Shown piece after piece: positions 11,913-26,200 of a stretch of 64,000 nt of DNA; the stretch's first letter is position 1; each line of letters begins with the position of its first letter. Position numbers and translations under genes: made by a program. The stretch lies in contig NC_069125.1 in NCBI RefSeq assembly GCF_026914265.1, positions 68,802,046 to 68,866,045 of the forward strand. The letters are read 5' to 3'. The notes below the pieces were generated by a model that was not told where the DNA came from, searched no databases, and saw only the letters and a list, made by a program, of their open reading frames with translations. Origin of the DNA: Mya arenaria. Taxonomy: Eukaryota; Mollusca; Bivalvia; Myida; Myidae.

Positions 11913-13387
11913 ACCAACCTGCTCCCACTGTTAACCGCCTTAATAGTAGATTTTAGTTTATTTAGTTACTAAATAGACATAATTAGAATCATGAATGTAT
12001 TGCACTGATTAATGTCATTAATGCTTACATGTGATAACACGTGAATTCATGCTGCATGACACGTGAACAGTTATATGTGACAATTTCTCAAAGTAAACGT
12101 TATTATTGTTTAATGATATATAATTATGAAGCGCTGTATAACAGTATTGTGCTTTTAGTGAAAAGTATTGTGCTATTAGTGTGGAATGTGTCGAATTAAT
12201 TGTATCATCAATAAAATAACAAAGAACAATATGTTGATTTTTCTTCCTTTCCTGACATCACGAGAAAGCTTGAAGATCTGAAGAACACTGTTATTGACCC
12301 AGGAAGACTGTTACAGTATCCCACATCTCAAGTGTATCTGTACTTCAATGCTACATGTCTCAAGAAGATTCAGGAAATAAAGTTTTGCCTGTACCGGATG
12401 CCCGTTAATATTTAGATAAAAATGTGTTCTTCCAAGTATTGGACCTATTAGTTTTACTTGTTAACATCGTGAAATTCGACTCTGTAGAAGATCACCGTTT
12501 AGTGTGCCCCCCCCCCCACCCCCCTACGCACCAGATACCCAACCATTTATCATACTCTTAGAGCCTCTAGTTTTCTGTTTTGATGGTAGCCAGGTGCAAG
12601 TCTCAATTTGCGCCCCCTTATTGCGATCCCTCATTTTGCCCCGGAGTATAACGCCTCTTAATTAGCTGAATATTGACCGACTTGTTTGACCGACTTTTAC
12701 TGACTACTGTGACAGTTTGTTAGCTTGCGTATGGCTAGTCCAAGTAGTGCATATGTCATGTCATTGGTATCAGAGTGAAATTCAACCCCCTGTTACCATA
12801 TATATTGTGTCAGTTCATTGATCGCATGTATAGTGTACATGTTAGTCTGTGACCGAGTTTTGCTGGATAAAAAGAATAGTGTTCCATTTTATCGGTTAAA
12901 CTGAAACTAGGTTAAACACCTCTGTACAAAAAAGGAACGTTGGCTTGATGAATGAATGCTTCTTTAAATTGGGAGTATAAACAATCAAAACACAAGTTCG
13001 CGTGTTATTTGTGCTACAGCTTGTCTAAGGTCAAGGTGAAAGTAAAATACATGCTATCGTTGTACTATTTATTAGCCTGGAAGCAGCTGTCAGCATAACG
13101 CAATTATCGAGCAGTTTGGATGTAAACTTTGTTATAATGGAAAACGAGATCTAAGATTGTAACGGGAAAATAAATTTTAAATACACACAGTAGGATAAAC
13201 AATTATTGTTGACATTCATTTGATAAGTACAATACTGTACTTAATCTGTGACAACCTAGTTACCTTTAAAAAAAAAGCATCTGGAAATAAAGGGCATTCA
13301 TTTATACCGTAACTGACATTTACTTTCTGTTTGCTGTGCATTGAGATTGAGAGTAATGGGCTAGCCGGTGTTGGACGAAACTGACCA
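11913..13387. other. Intergenic spacer between the two GH63 genes
   Basis: About 1.5 kb between the stop of copy A and the start of copy B. The first few hundred bases look like 3' UTR. The middle holds a C-rich tract near 12510, and no exon is recognised. The last bases before the copy B start (CTGACCAATGGCT) match those before copy A, so the start region belonged to the duplicated block. Confidence 0.6.
12210..12215 (+). terminator. Probable poly(A) signal of GH63 copy A
   Basis: AATAAA lies about 300 nt after the stop codon. A second AATAAA at 12376 is an alternative. Confidence 0.5.
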
Positions 13388-16300
13388 ATGGCTGGACTGG
13401 AGAAGAAGAGGCTGAAGGAGGATAAGGTGCGCGCCCGGAACTGGAAGCGCTGGGGGCCGTACCTCTCGGAGCGCCAGTGGGGCACCGTGCGTGAGGACTA
13501 CTCCGAAAACGGAGACTGGTAGGCAGGCTAATTATCGTGTGTCTGTTATCGGATGTGTTTTGGCAACGCATTTTAAAGTCATGTTTACCTTGACTAGGCG
13601 CGTAGCTAGGGCGAATTTGGGGTTACGCAGATCGATGCCTTGAGGGTAGGTGTGGGAGGGGGTATTTCAAATTCGGGGCTTTTGGTATGACAAAAACTTC
13701 GACCTGTCAAAATTTCATTACGCAACTGCGTATTTGCATACAGTCAGCTGCGCCTGTTGACAGTTATTTTCTTGTTGTTAATTCAATGAATATGAGTTAT
13801 TGCCATGAAGTGTTGAATAAGCTTGTGTTAAAAGACCCAATTAACCGACTTAAGCGATGAACAATATAAACCCACCTACAATTATTAGTATAAATTATAC
13901 ATCGATGCATACACTTACAGATCATATATGTAAACAATAATACGGGTTTGCACAGATAAAAACATAATCGGACACAATTTATAAGGTAAATGCTGTAAAC
14001 ACAACACATGTGATTCATTATTTAAACTGTAATATGATGGGTATTATCTCGGTCAATAACCACACATGCATCACCTGGTCCATGTGTTTTTATCGTGTGT
14101 TTGTTTCTGTGGATCCGCTCAGCTCGTATATTGGATTGATGTAGTATTTGCCTTGTGTCACCTAATCTAAACATACAGTACATGAAGTCAGAAAAATATT
14201 GATGCCGGCATTAGCTTGTAGTTGAAAAGCATGAGGCCTGATAACGGTTTCATCCCTGCAGAGAAATGGCTTATGATAAAGGGCACGTTCAAAAAAACCA
14301 TTTGCAAGTTGTTCCATCCCTATTCCAACATTTTCCTGACAATTCTTTGCAAAATTGATGAAATTGTCTGGTGTATTGAAATGACAACGAATACCATTGC
14401 GGAGTAAATTACATTTACGCTCAGTTTCTGACAAATGTCAGTAATTGAAAAATCCTGAGAGTGAGAGGGTGGACGGCGTTCAGTGACATTAATGACACAT
14501 GTGATTATTCATCATGATATAATTTTCAATTTTCATTTCTTTACAGCCTTTTATTCGTCATTTGTGCAGTGTCAGAATTTTTGCTGACGCTGACTTTTCT
14601 GAATCGTTCATGTTAGCCACACCAAACAGCTTCAAATATGAATTTGTGTTCGATTCTGTCATGAATATGACATTTTTGTTATATGCATAATTATCAGTAA
14701 CCGGTGCTACTCCGTATTTTCAGCTGGTCCCACTTTACGCATGACCAAGCTAGGTCGCGGGCGTACCGATGGGGGGAGGACGGGCTGCTGGGAGTCACGG
14801 ACCGTCAGTGCCGCCTTTGTCTTGCGCTAGCCCTCTGGAATGGCAAAGACCCCATTCTAAAGGAGCGCCTGTACGGGCTCACGGGACACCAGGTAACCCG
14901 CGTGCTACAATTCCATTCCAATGTACTCCGAAATGTGGTCAATTGCTGGTGTTTGTTTTGTTTTGTTGTTGTCGTTGTTTTCAAATTACCCACCTATCTG
15001 GATGGAAAGAAAATCAAATTACTAAATAAATGAATGTATGTCGCTGCAATTGACATTAAAGAAGAATTACAAAGCTTTGCTTGCATGTGCATCAGTTTTC
15101 ACTTTAAACCATGTATGTAAAAACAACCTTGGAAGCTACCTATATCAGGACTTGCCAGATCTTTTTTAATCCGTATTTTCCATATATAGTGAGTGCTTTA
15201 TGTTTAACAAAGTATATACATCAGCAATATCGCAGCACAGAAGTACATATATGTGTCAATGCCCACGCAGGAAAAGTCTTACGTAATTTCACCTCGTTGA
15301 GAATTCAATTAAGTGGTTCAACATTTGCATATCATTGTTCCTTGTAGGGCAACCACGGTGAGGACGTAAAGGAGCTGTACTATTACCTTGACAACACACC
15401 CACCCACTCATATATGAAGGCCCTCTACAAATACCCGCAAGCGGAGTTCCCTTACGCAGAGCTGGAGACGGAGAACGCGCGTCGAGGCGTGCAAGACCTC
15501 GAGTATGAAATCCTTGATACAGGTAGGCATCGTTCCAAGAACCCGAGTATGTGATCCTAGATACAGGAAACACCTCAGTCCACGACCCCGAGTATGGGCT
15601 CCTTGATACAGGTAGGCTCTCCGTCGACGACCCCGAGTATGAGCTCCTTGATACATGTAGGTTCTCCGTCCACGACCCCGAGTATGAGCTCCTTGATACA
15701 TGTAGGTTCTCCGTCCACGACCCCGAGTATGAGCCCCTTGCTACAGGTATGCCCTCCGTCCACGACCCCGGGTATGAGCTCTTTGATACAGTAGACTCCT
15801 CGTCCACGACCCCGAGTATGAGCTCCTTGATACAGGTAGGCTCTCCGTCCGCGACCCCGAGTATGAGCTCCTTGATACAGGTAGGCTCCCCGTCCGCGAC
15901 CCCGAGTATGAGCTCCTTGATACATGTAGGCTCCCCGTCCGCGACCCCGAGTATGAGCTCCTTGATACATGTAGGCTATTCATCCGCGACCCCGAGTATG
16001 AGCTCCTTGATACAGGTAGGCTCCCCGTCCGCGACCCCGAGTATGAGCTCCTTGATACATGTAGGTTCTCCGTCCACGACCCCGAGTATGAGCTCCTTGG
16101 TACAGGTAGGCTCTCCGTCCGCGACCCCGAGTATGAGCTCCTTGATACATGTAGGCTCCCCGTCCGCGACCCCGAGTATGAGCTCCTTGATACATGTAGG
16201 CTATTCATCCGCGACCCCGAGTATGAGCTCCTTGATACAGGTAGGCTCCCCGTCCGCGACCCCGAGTATGAGCTCCTTGATACATGTAGGTTCTCCGTCC

Positions 16301-19300
16301 ACGACCCCGAGTATGAGCCCCTTGCTACAGGTATGCCCTCCGTCCACGACCCCGGGTATGAGCTCTTTGATACAGTAGACTCCTCGTCCACGACCCCGAG
16401 TATGAGCTCCTTGATACAGGTAGGCTATTCATCCGCGACCCCGAGTATGAGCTCCTTGATACAGGTAGGCTCCCCGTCCGCGACCCCGAGTATGAGATCC
16501 TTGATACAGGTAGGCTCTATGTCCACGACCCCGAGGAGCTCCTTGGTACAGGTAGACTCCCCGTCCACGATCCCGAGTATGAGCCCCTTGCTACAGGTAG
16601 GCCCTCCGTCCACGGCCCCGGGTATGAGCTCCTTGATACAGTAGACTCCTCGTCCACGACCCCGAGTATGAGCTCCTTGATACAGGTAGGCTCTCCGTCC
16701 ACGACCCCGAGTATGAGCTCCTTGATACAGGTAGGCTCCCCGTCCACGACCCCGAGTATGAGCTCCTTGATACAGGTAGGCTCCCCGTCCGCGACCCCGA
16801 GTATGAGATCCTTGATACAGGTAGGCTCTCCGTCCGCGACCCCGAGTATGAGCTCCTTGATACAGGTAGGCTCTCCGTCCACGACCCCGGGTATGAGCTC
16901 CTTGATACAGTAGACTCCTCGTCCACGACCCCGAGTATGAGCTCCTTGATACAGGTAGGCTCTCCGTCCGCGACCCCGAGTATGAGCTCCTTGATACAGG
17001 TAGGCTCCCCGTCCACGACCCCGAGTATGAGCTCCTTGATACAGGTAGGCTCCCCGTCCGCGACCCCGAGTATGAGATCCTTGATACAGGTAGGCTCTCC
17101 GTCCGCGACCCCGAGTATGAGCTCCTTGATACAGGTAGGCTCTCCGTCCACGACCCCGGGTATGAGCTCCTTGATACAGTAGACTCCTCGTCCACGACCC
17201 CGAGTATGAGCTCCTTGATACAGGTAGGCTCTCCGTCCGCGACCCCGAGTATGAGCTCCTTGATACATGTAGGCTCTCCGTCCACGACCCCGAGTATGAG
17301 CTCCTTGATACAGGTAGGCTCCCCGTCCGCGACCCCGAGTATGAGATCCTTGATACAGGTAGGCTCTCCGTCCACGACCCCGAGGAGCTCCTTGGTACTG
17401 GTAGACTCCCCGTCCGCGACCCCGAGTATGAGCTCCTTGATACAGGTAGGCTCTCCGTCCGCGACCCCGAGTATGAGATCCTTGATACAGGTAGGCTCTC
17501 CGTCCGCGACCCCGAGTATGAGCTCCTTGATACAGGTAGGCTCTCCGTCCGCGACCCCGAGTATGAGCTCCTTGATACAGGTAGGCTCTCCGTCCACGAC
17601 CCCGAGGAGCTCCTGGGTACAGGTAGACTCCCCGTCCACGACCCCGAGTATGAGCTCCTTGATACAGGTAGGCTCTCCGTCCACGACCCCGAGGAGCTCC
17701 TTGGAACAGGTAGGCTCCCCGTCCGCGACCCCGAGTATGAGCTCCTTGATACAGGTAGGCTCTCCGTCCACGACCCCGAGTATGAGCTCCTTGATACAGG
17801 TAGGCTCCCCGTCCGCGACCCCGAGTATGAGATCCTTGATACAGGTAGGCTCTCCGTCCACGACCCCGAGGAGCTCCTTGGTACAGGTAGACTCCCTGTC
17901 CACGACCCCGAGTATGAGCTTCTTGGTACAGGTAGACCCTCCGTCCACGACCCCGAGGAGCTCCTTGATACAGGTAGGCTCTCCGTCCACGACCCCGAGT
18001 ATGAGCTCCTTGGTACAGGTAGGCCCTCCGTCCACGACCCCGAGTACGAGTTCCTTCATACAGGTAGACCCTCCGTCCACGACCCCGAGTATGAGATCCT
18101 TGATACAGGTATGTAATAAGTGGATGTAGTTCGTATTTATTTCTTTTTATGTACAAGGATAACCTTAATATCCGGAGGCCGATACTTGACAGAAGTGTAC
18201 TGCAAGGAGAGGGGCAGCGGTATGCTGGACCGGTATACGGGGGACACAACATCATCTGTAGATGTTCGGAACCTCTGTGCACTGTCGCCAACAATTGCAC
18301 AGATCTACCACAGTAGTTCACATCTACCAATTTGTGTTTCAGGTGTGTTCGACGACAGTCGTTACTTCGACGTGACAGCGGAGTACTGCAAGGCGGGCCC
18401 CAACGACATACTCGGTCGGTACACGGTTGCCAACAGAGGGCCGGAGCGCGCCACCGTGCACGTCCTGCCACAACTCTGGTACCGGAACGTCTGGGACTGG
18501 GGAGAGGATTGCGAGGTGCGGACTCACTGCTCTAAGTCACATGTTTCATACAACCGGAATCAGTGGCAATAATAAACAGATCTATGATTCGGTCACCGGC
18601 AGGGACGCTTGCTGGTGTCACCTTTTAATGGAAATAACACTAGTTTCGATGCAATTATAAATTGGAATATTGCTAAACATCATGGTTGATGCTTGTTGGA
18701 AGCTGTCTTCTCCATCAAATTCAAATAATTTCGTTTCTATAATTTAGACGCCACATGCCTCACTAAATGATGGATGGTATTTTACATGATTTCTTAAATG
18801 TTAAAACCAACTGTCGACAATGTATTTAACAAGTCTGTGTGATACATTTATTTGTTTTGTCAGGCCTATATGGAGATGAAACCAATATTACAAAAAGAAA
18901 AGAGTGGCAAAATCAGGTGTGAATGTTCAACTTTAGGTGAGTGAATTATGCAGGCTCAGACTTATCAACGCTCACCTTTTGGGATCTATTACAATATAAT
19001 GCCATTTCAGCTATTACATATATAATTTTAGATTTGAATGCTTATAAATATAAATATGTATAAGCACGTGCTATTGGGGACGGTGTCTAGAGGTTTATAC
19101 CATCTACGTGTTCTTCATCCAGGTGCGGTGCAGGAGCGGTACCGACTTAACTCTATGGACAGGTACGTGGAGGAGATGGAGCCCCGACCCCGGGATACGC
19201 TGCTCCTGCAGCACCAGACATCCGCTAACGGGCATGACGAAGGTATAGAGTGTGCACTTCTCGGGTCTTAACTTAACTCAATAGAAGTACATACTGTTAT

Positions 19301-20180
19301 AAATATGTGAGGCAATGGCTTGTCAACTGTCTGAAATCAATATTTTAAACGAATTGTCAATTTTAACCACTTCATATGTACATATATACGGGGGTTTTTT
19401 CAGGCGTGTTCCGGTTTGAGTTCGGTCCGGGTCAGGACGATCAAGCTGTACCTGTTATATTCACCGAGAATTCCACAAACTACGAGCGTCTGTACGGCGG
19501 GAAAAACAAGTCCAGACACGTGAAAGACGCATTTCATGACTACGTCATACATGGTAAGAGAGATGGCTTTGACACAAAAGTATGTAAGGTACTTCATTTA
19601 TACTTGCACTATATATGAGAAATACAGGTCGTGGATACTAACTTACAATGGTTTTATTTTGGAGCAAGTGCCTGCAGAGTTCTAAGACTTATTTATACAC
19701 GATGGCTTGGTCCACCATCAGTTTTCAAAGGTTATTTTCTACATGTATCCTCGTTCGCAGAAAAAATGTTTAAAAAATTCTAGAGGTTAGAAATAAATGA
19801 CGATTAAGTAAGATAACAATCTTTGATATTTATCAAACGGGACGCATTATGGCCACTAAGCTGTCGGCGCTCTAACTCGAAAAGCGTTTGCACGATTGCC
19901 ATTAGACTTGGTCAATATGTCTATGGGCAGTATATCTAGGCTAAGTTCGATAACCGCATTATGTCCGGTCGCCCCAAACTTGGACAAAATACGCATAAGC
20001 AGAATATCTCGGCCAAGTTCGATAGTCACATTTTGTCCGAGTGCCACAAAACTTGGTCAATATACCAATGAGCAGAATATCTCGGCCAGCCATTTCGCCC
20101 CAGTCACGTCAGAGTAATATCCCATGCATTGCTTAATTTACACAAATTTAAAAAAGTTTCGATAGACGTATTTTCTGTTG

Positions 20181-20211
<31 letters not shown>

Positions 20212-23200
20212 ATCGGTGGAGTTGTCTCACGACTAAATGATACATTTTTAGACATGCAGAAGAAGGTTAACCTGAAGTATGGCACAAAGTGCGCGGGTCA
20301 CTACGTACTTAACCTTGAACCCGGACAGGAAGTTGTGATCAAAGTGAGGCTGTACCAGTGCCTAGAGGCGCCCCAGGGGGATGCCTTCTCGGAAGAAAAT
20401 TTCGATGACATGTTCGAACAACGGATACTGGAGGCAGACATGTTCTATGACCAGGTGCAGGACACATCTGTTTGAACATTACAATCAAGGAATGTAGAAA
20501 ATTGATATTTCTTCAGCAGACCTTAATCCAATGACTTTTGAAGATGTTTAAGCAGTGTTTAATAAAGAAGTAGATCAGACATCTGTATAGAAAATCAGTA
20601 TCAGATACGTATCCTTATTTCTTATAAATCGGTCACCAGAAAATCGGTGACTGGGAACATTGCACAGTATTTTTGTGCACTTCTAACACATAACTGACTG
20701 ATAAACAAGTCATTGTAAAACAGGATGCAATGATTCATCGTGCACCATCTCACCGATTGTGGTATGTCATGACAGTGTATTGATGGAAATTGCAAAGTAA
20801 AAGTGGTCTAACATACACTATGATTGATTACTGAACGCAGAGGGGTTCTCGAAATGTGTGCACTAGTAATATGTATGTTAACTTTAAGTAATAATTATAA
20901 TACTTAATGACTGCCTATCTACAATTTCATTCGCGTATAATGTAGGTTGTATCCTAATGTTTGGTAAAACTTGTTTTTTAACTATTTATATATGAGGCAA
21001 ATCCATTCCCCCGTTCCAGGTTATTCCTACTAGAAAGAAGCAGGAAAGCAGGATAGCCAGACAAGCATACGCGGGACTCCTATGGAGTAAACAGTTCTAC
21101 TTCTATATTCTTAAAGGTATTTTCTTCTATAAAATTGCGTTCTTCTATAGTTCTTATTTAAGATATGATTGCTTTCTAATTTAACATGAGCCTTCGTGGT
21201 TTTCTACTTCTAAAACGGACACCAGTGTCTCGCGTTTCGACATCAGCCAACAGTTTTAAGATGTCACACTGTTCTGTCATATAATCGTTGTTTTTCGTGT
21301 AAAGTCCGTGTTTACTATTGGGTAAAATTAATTGAAATGTCATGAAAACAGCATCCTCATGTCCGTTTTAAGAGTGGTTGCGTGGCGACAGCAACCAGCC
21401 GCCGCCCCCAGATAGCCGGTTGCAGTGGGGCCGCAACCGAGAATGGCAGCACCTCTTTAACAGGGACGTAATCTCCATGCCGGACAAGTGGGAATATCCG
21501 TGGGTAAGTAGGATTACCGGTGGGTTAGTGGGAATATCCGTGGGTTAGTAGGATTACCCGTGGGTAGGTGGGATTACCGGCGGGTTAGTGGGAATATCCG
21601 TGGGTTAGTAGGATTACCCGTGTTAAGTGGGATTACCGGTGGGTAAGTGGGAATACCGGTGGGTAAGTGGGAATAACGGTGGGTCAGTGGGAATAACGGT
21701 GGGTAAGTGGGAATAACGGTGGGTTAGTGGGAATAACGGTGGGTAAGTGGGAATAACGGTGGGTAAGTGGGAATAACGGTGGGTTAGTTGGAATACCCGT
21801 TGGTTAGTGGGATTAACGGTGGTTAAGCGGGAATATCCGTTTGGTTAAAAGTGAGATATACCTGTTGTTAAGCGTTGGTTATCATGGCCTTAATGGATTG
21901 CCCAACCCCTACGTTCAGGAAGTGGCTCTCACTACTGTGCTCGAGTAGGTTTCTAGGCGTAATTCAAGTTTTAATTAAAGTATTTTCTCTTTATACTAAT
22001 CCGTATTTCCAAACAAATCTAATTTTTTCACTATTAAGGGTCATTTCAACTTGATCCTAGTTAAATGTGTGCATTTAATGTTACCGTTATATCATTTGTC
22101 ATGTTTGATAATGTTTGGAATTAAACTGTTTTCTGGTTGTACGATCATGAAATAACCGTCTGAAAGTTTTTGTTGTTGAGAAAATTTGTTGATTGCTGAA
22201 TTGCTTTAACGACTTTCCAGTCTGTGGTTTATTGGTGCATTGCCATACTTCTGCACAACTGTGAAATGTCAGTGTGACTACCATTTTTTTGTTGCTGCAC
22301 ATACTGCGTGTCTTATTGATGGACATGATTTTTGTGCACCAACTTCAAAGTACAATCCATCAGTATTCATATTGTTTACGCAAATTCGGTGTAGACGAAT
22401 ATCTGGTAAAATCATATTCAACATTGTTTTTAAAGGCTGACATATCAGCTATCGGGGCCAATTTACATTTCAGCATTTTCTCTGAGAAAGTATTGAAAAT
22501 ATGTTGTAATAGCCCTGGTGTCTTTCGCGATGTTGTGACACAAAATTATTTCTTCTTGGCGATAACCCAGTACATAAACCTTCATGTAGAAATAGGTCAT
22601 ATGCTACCAGTGAGAATGCCTATATTAGCAAAGCCAATTAAGAATAGCGTTACCTTAACAATTAAAGCGAGCGAGTCGTGACCCTTGATCGAATGAGAAA
22701 ATAGGGAGCGTTATAAAGAAGAAAAGTATATATCTTTATATAAGAAAACATTTCTATTCAACAGTTCAGGCTTTAAATACATCAAAACACAAATAAACGA
22801 AATTGCCTACAAAATTCACAAGGTGTTGTACTTTTCCTGGAAAACAGGCTAGGTATGCACCTTCATTTGCAACATATGGTCTATTGTTTGCAACGGTCGA
22901 AACTGTTGTTTTCTTTTTTCCAGTACGCCTCTTGGGACCTGGCATTTCACATGATACCGATGTCTCGGCTGGACATACAGTTTGCGAAATCTCAACTTGT
23001 CCTTCTTCTCAGGGAATGGTACATGCACCCAAATGGGCAGGTGGGTAAGCGGGTAGATGCATCCAAACGTACCGGTGGGTAGGGCGGGTATATGCATCCA
23101 AACGGACAGGCGGGTAAGGCGTGTACATGCACCCAAACGGGCAGATGGGTAATGCGTGTACATGCACCCAAACGGGCAGGTGGGTAAGGCGTGTAAATGC

Positions 23201-26200
23201 ATCCAAACGGACAGGCGGGTAAGGCGTGTACATGCACCCAAACGGGCAGGTGGGTAATGCGTGTACATGCACACAAAACGGGCAGGTGGGTAATGCGTGT
23301 ACATGCATCCAAACGGACAGGTGGGTAAGGCGTGTACATGCACTTAAACGGGCAGGTGGGTAAGGCGGGTACATGCACCTAAACGGGCAGGCGGGTAAGG
23401 CGTGTACATGCACCTAAACGGGCAGGTGGGTAAGGCGTGTACATGCACCTTAACGGGCAGGTGGGTAAGGCGTGTACATGCACCTAAACGGGCAGGCGGG
23501 TAAGGCGTGTACATGCACCTACACGGGCAGGCGGGTAAGGCGTGCACATGCACCCAAGCGGGCAGGTGGGTAAGGCGTGTACATACATCCAAACGGACAG
23601 GCGGGTAATGCGTGTACATGCACGCAAACGGACAGGTGGGTAAGGCGTGTACATGCACCTTAACGGGCAGGTGGGTAAGGCGTGCACATGCACCTTAACG
23701 GACAGGCGGGTAAGGCGTGCACATGCACCTTAACGGGCAGGTGGGTAAGGCGTGTACATGCACCTAAACGGGCAGGTGTGAAAGGCGTGTACATGCACCT
23801 AAACGGGCAGGCGGGTAATGCGTGTACATGCACCTAAACGGGCAGGCTGGTAATGCGGGTACATGCACCTTAACGGGCAGGTGGGAAAGGCGGGTACATA
23901 CACCTAAACGGGCTGGTGGGAAAGGCGGGTACATGCACCCAAACGGGCAATTTGGTAAGGCAGGTATATGGACCCAAACGGACAGGTGGGTAAGGCGGGT
24001 ACATGCACCGAAACAGGCAATTCGGTTAGGCGGGTATATGAACCCAGACGGGCTTATGGGTAAGGCGGGTGTATGCACCCAAACAGGCAGGTGGGTAAGG
24101 CGGGTATATGTACCAAACCAGGCAGGTAAGAATGGCGGGTGTATGCACCCAGACAGGCAGTTGGGGAGGATGGGTATATGGACCCAAACAGGCAGGTGGG
24201 TAGGCCGATTTATGCACCTAGACAGGCAGGTGGGAACGGAGGGTAAATGCACCCAAACAGGCAGATGGGAAGGGCGGGTATATGGATCCAAACAGGCAGG
24301 TGGAAAGCCGTTTTTTGCACCCAAATGGGCAGGTTGGAAGGCCGGGTTATGCACCCAAACAGGCAGGTTGGTAGGGCGGGTATATGCGCCCAAACAGGCA
24401 GGTGGGAAAGGAGGGTATATGCACCCAAATGGGCAGGTGGGAAGGGAGCGTTTATGCACCCAAAAAGGCAGGTGGGTAGGGAGGGTATATGCACCCAAAA
24501 AGGCAGGTGGGAAGGACTGGTATATGGACCCAATCAGGTATATGGGAAGGGCGGATATATGGACCCAAAAAGGCAGGTGGGAAGGACTGGTATATGGACC
24601 CAAAATGGCAGGTGGGAAGGGCGGGTATATAGACCCAAACAGGCAGATTGGAGGGGCGGGTATATATACCCAAACAGGCAGGTTGGTAGGTCGGGTACAT
24701 GTACACGAAATTGTAGGTGGTTTAAGCGGATACATGCATCTGAACTGGTAGTGCTGCATACTAGCATGAACCGAAGTTGATCCAATGAAAAGGCATATTA
24801 TGCAAATAAAATACTTCAACGCACAGAATTTATTACATCTCATCCAATGTGAATATTTATAGAATCTTACTCAACTTACATTTGAACACTGTCTGGATTA
24901 ACGTGGTTTAATTTCAGCGCTGCCGTTTTTGAATGAGAATTTGTTGAAAACAGAATGACCTTCCTTTTGTTGAACGTTCCCATTTGTCTCCAGATACCAG
25001 CGTACGAGTTTGCGTTTGATGACGTGAACCCTCCGGTGCATGCGTACGCCGTCCTTAAGGTGTACAAGGCTTCTGGTCTCAAGGGCACGCGGGACGAACA
25101 GTTTCTCGCTAGATGCTTCCACAAACTCGTCCTCAACTTCACCTGGTACGTTGCCAGAGAATTTCTTTACGAGATCAAATTCTATGCGTTTTATATTGTG
25201 ATAATTGACCCAATTGTTTATAAGAGGTTGGCTGAGAAATGTTTTGAATAGTGTTTGTTTATTTTAACATTCAGGTGGATTAACAGAAAAGACGTTGAAG
25301 GAAAAAACATATTTTCAGGGGGGTTCCTAGGCTTAGATAATATAGGTGTGTTCGATAGATCCAAACCACTTCCAACAGGCGGTTTCTTGGCGCAGGTAAA
25401 TAGTTGAAAGTTAATTGTTTGTCTTTTCTTTCATTCATATAACATTTTTATTACAAAACCTCTGCATACAATAATGGTAAACTTAAAAAAACAATATTCT
25501 CTCGCGATGTAAATTATAGTTATTGAATTCAAACTTTTGCAAACTTTTAAGGCCGATGCCACCGCTTGGATGGGATTTTTCTGCACGATCATGCTAGAGA
25601 TCAGCCTCATTCTGGCACACAGAGAGCCCATTTACCAAGATATGGCCTCCAAGTTCTTCGAGCACTTCATCGGCATCATGGATGCAATGAACAGCGTAGA
25701 CGGCGTTGGTATGTGTTAAGTTAATATGAAATGGCTTTAGTGTGTCTGAGGTGTCGTATACCCAGGTAGCTGAACCGCGTAACTACTAATTAACTACATA
25801 CTAGTAATTCTAACATTAATACATTTTGGTTTAAAATTGTTTGATTTGATCTAGCGGCTAGATAGTGTTTCCTTGGTTGTTGTAATCAAACAATGTTGTC
25901 TTTGGCTTCCAGAGGACTGTAAAGGTAGTTGTTGTTAAAATGCTTTGCGATATGTGTGTTTGTTTTCTTTTATCGATCGCCTGCGGGTTGGGTTGTGCTT
26001 CTGGTTAGGCTTTCAGTGCAGCTTATTGATGTTTGAGTACTAGATTGTGGCAATACAGTACTACTTTTATTTTTAATTCCTAATTGCTTCGAATCGTACA
26101 ATGCAGATTCCAAAGAAAAAATATATACATTAAATATGAACTATTGTTTTATTGACAAAATGAAAAGACCTATAAGACGTGTGATTTTTTCCTTTTTCTC

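Noticed and set aside
15551-18471. Long open frames on both strands across the 45-bp array (up to 626 codons)
   Set aside because: The period is a multiple of three and the unit lacks stops, so open frames follow from geometry. Peptides are pure repeats, and the true gene frame is interrupted.
23009-24843. Cysteine-rich repeat peptides on the minus strand
   Set aside because: Antisense phases of the 35-bp donor array; no independent support.
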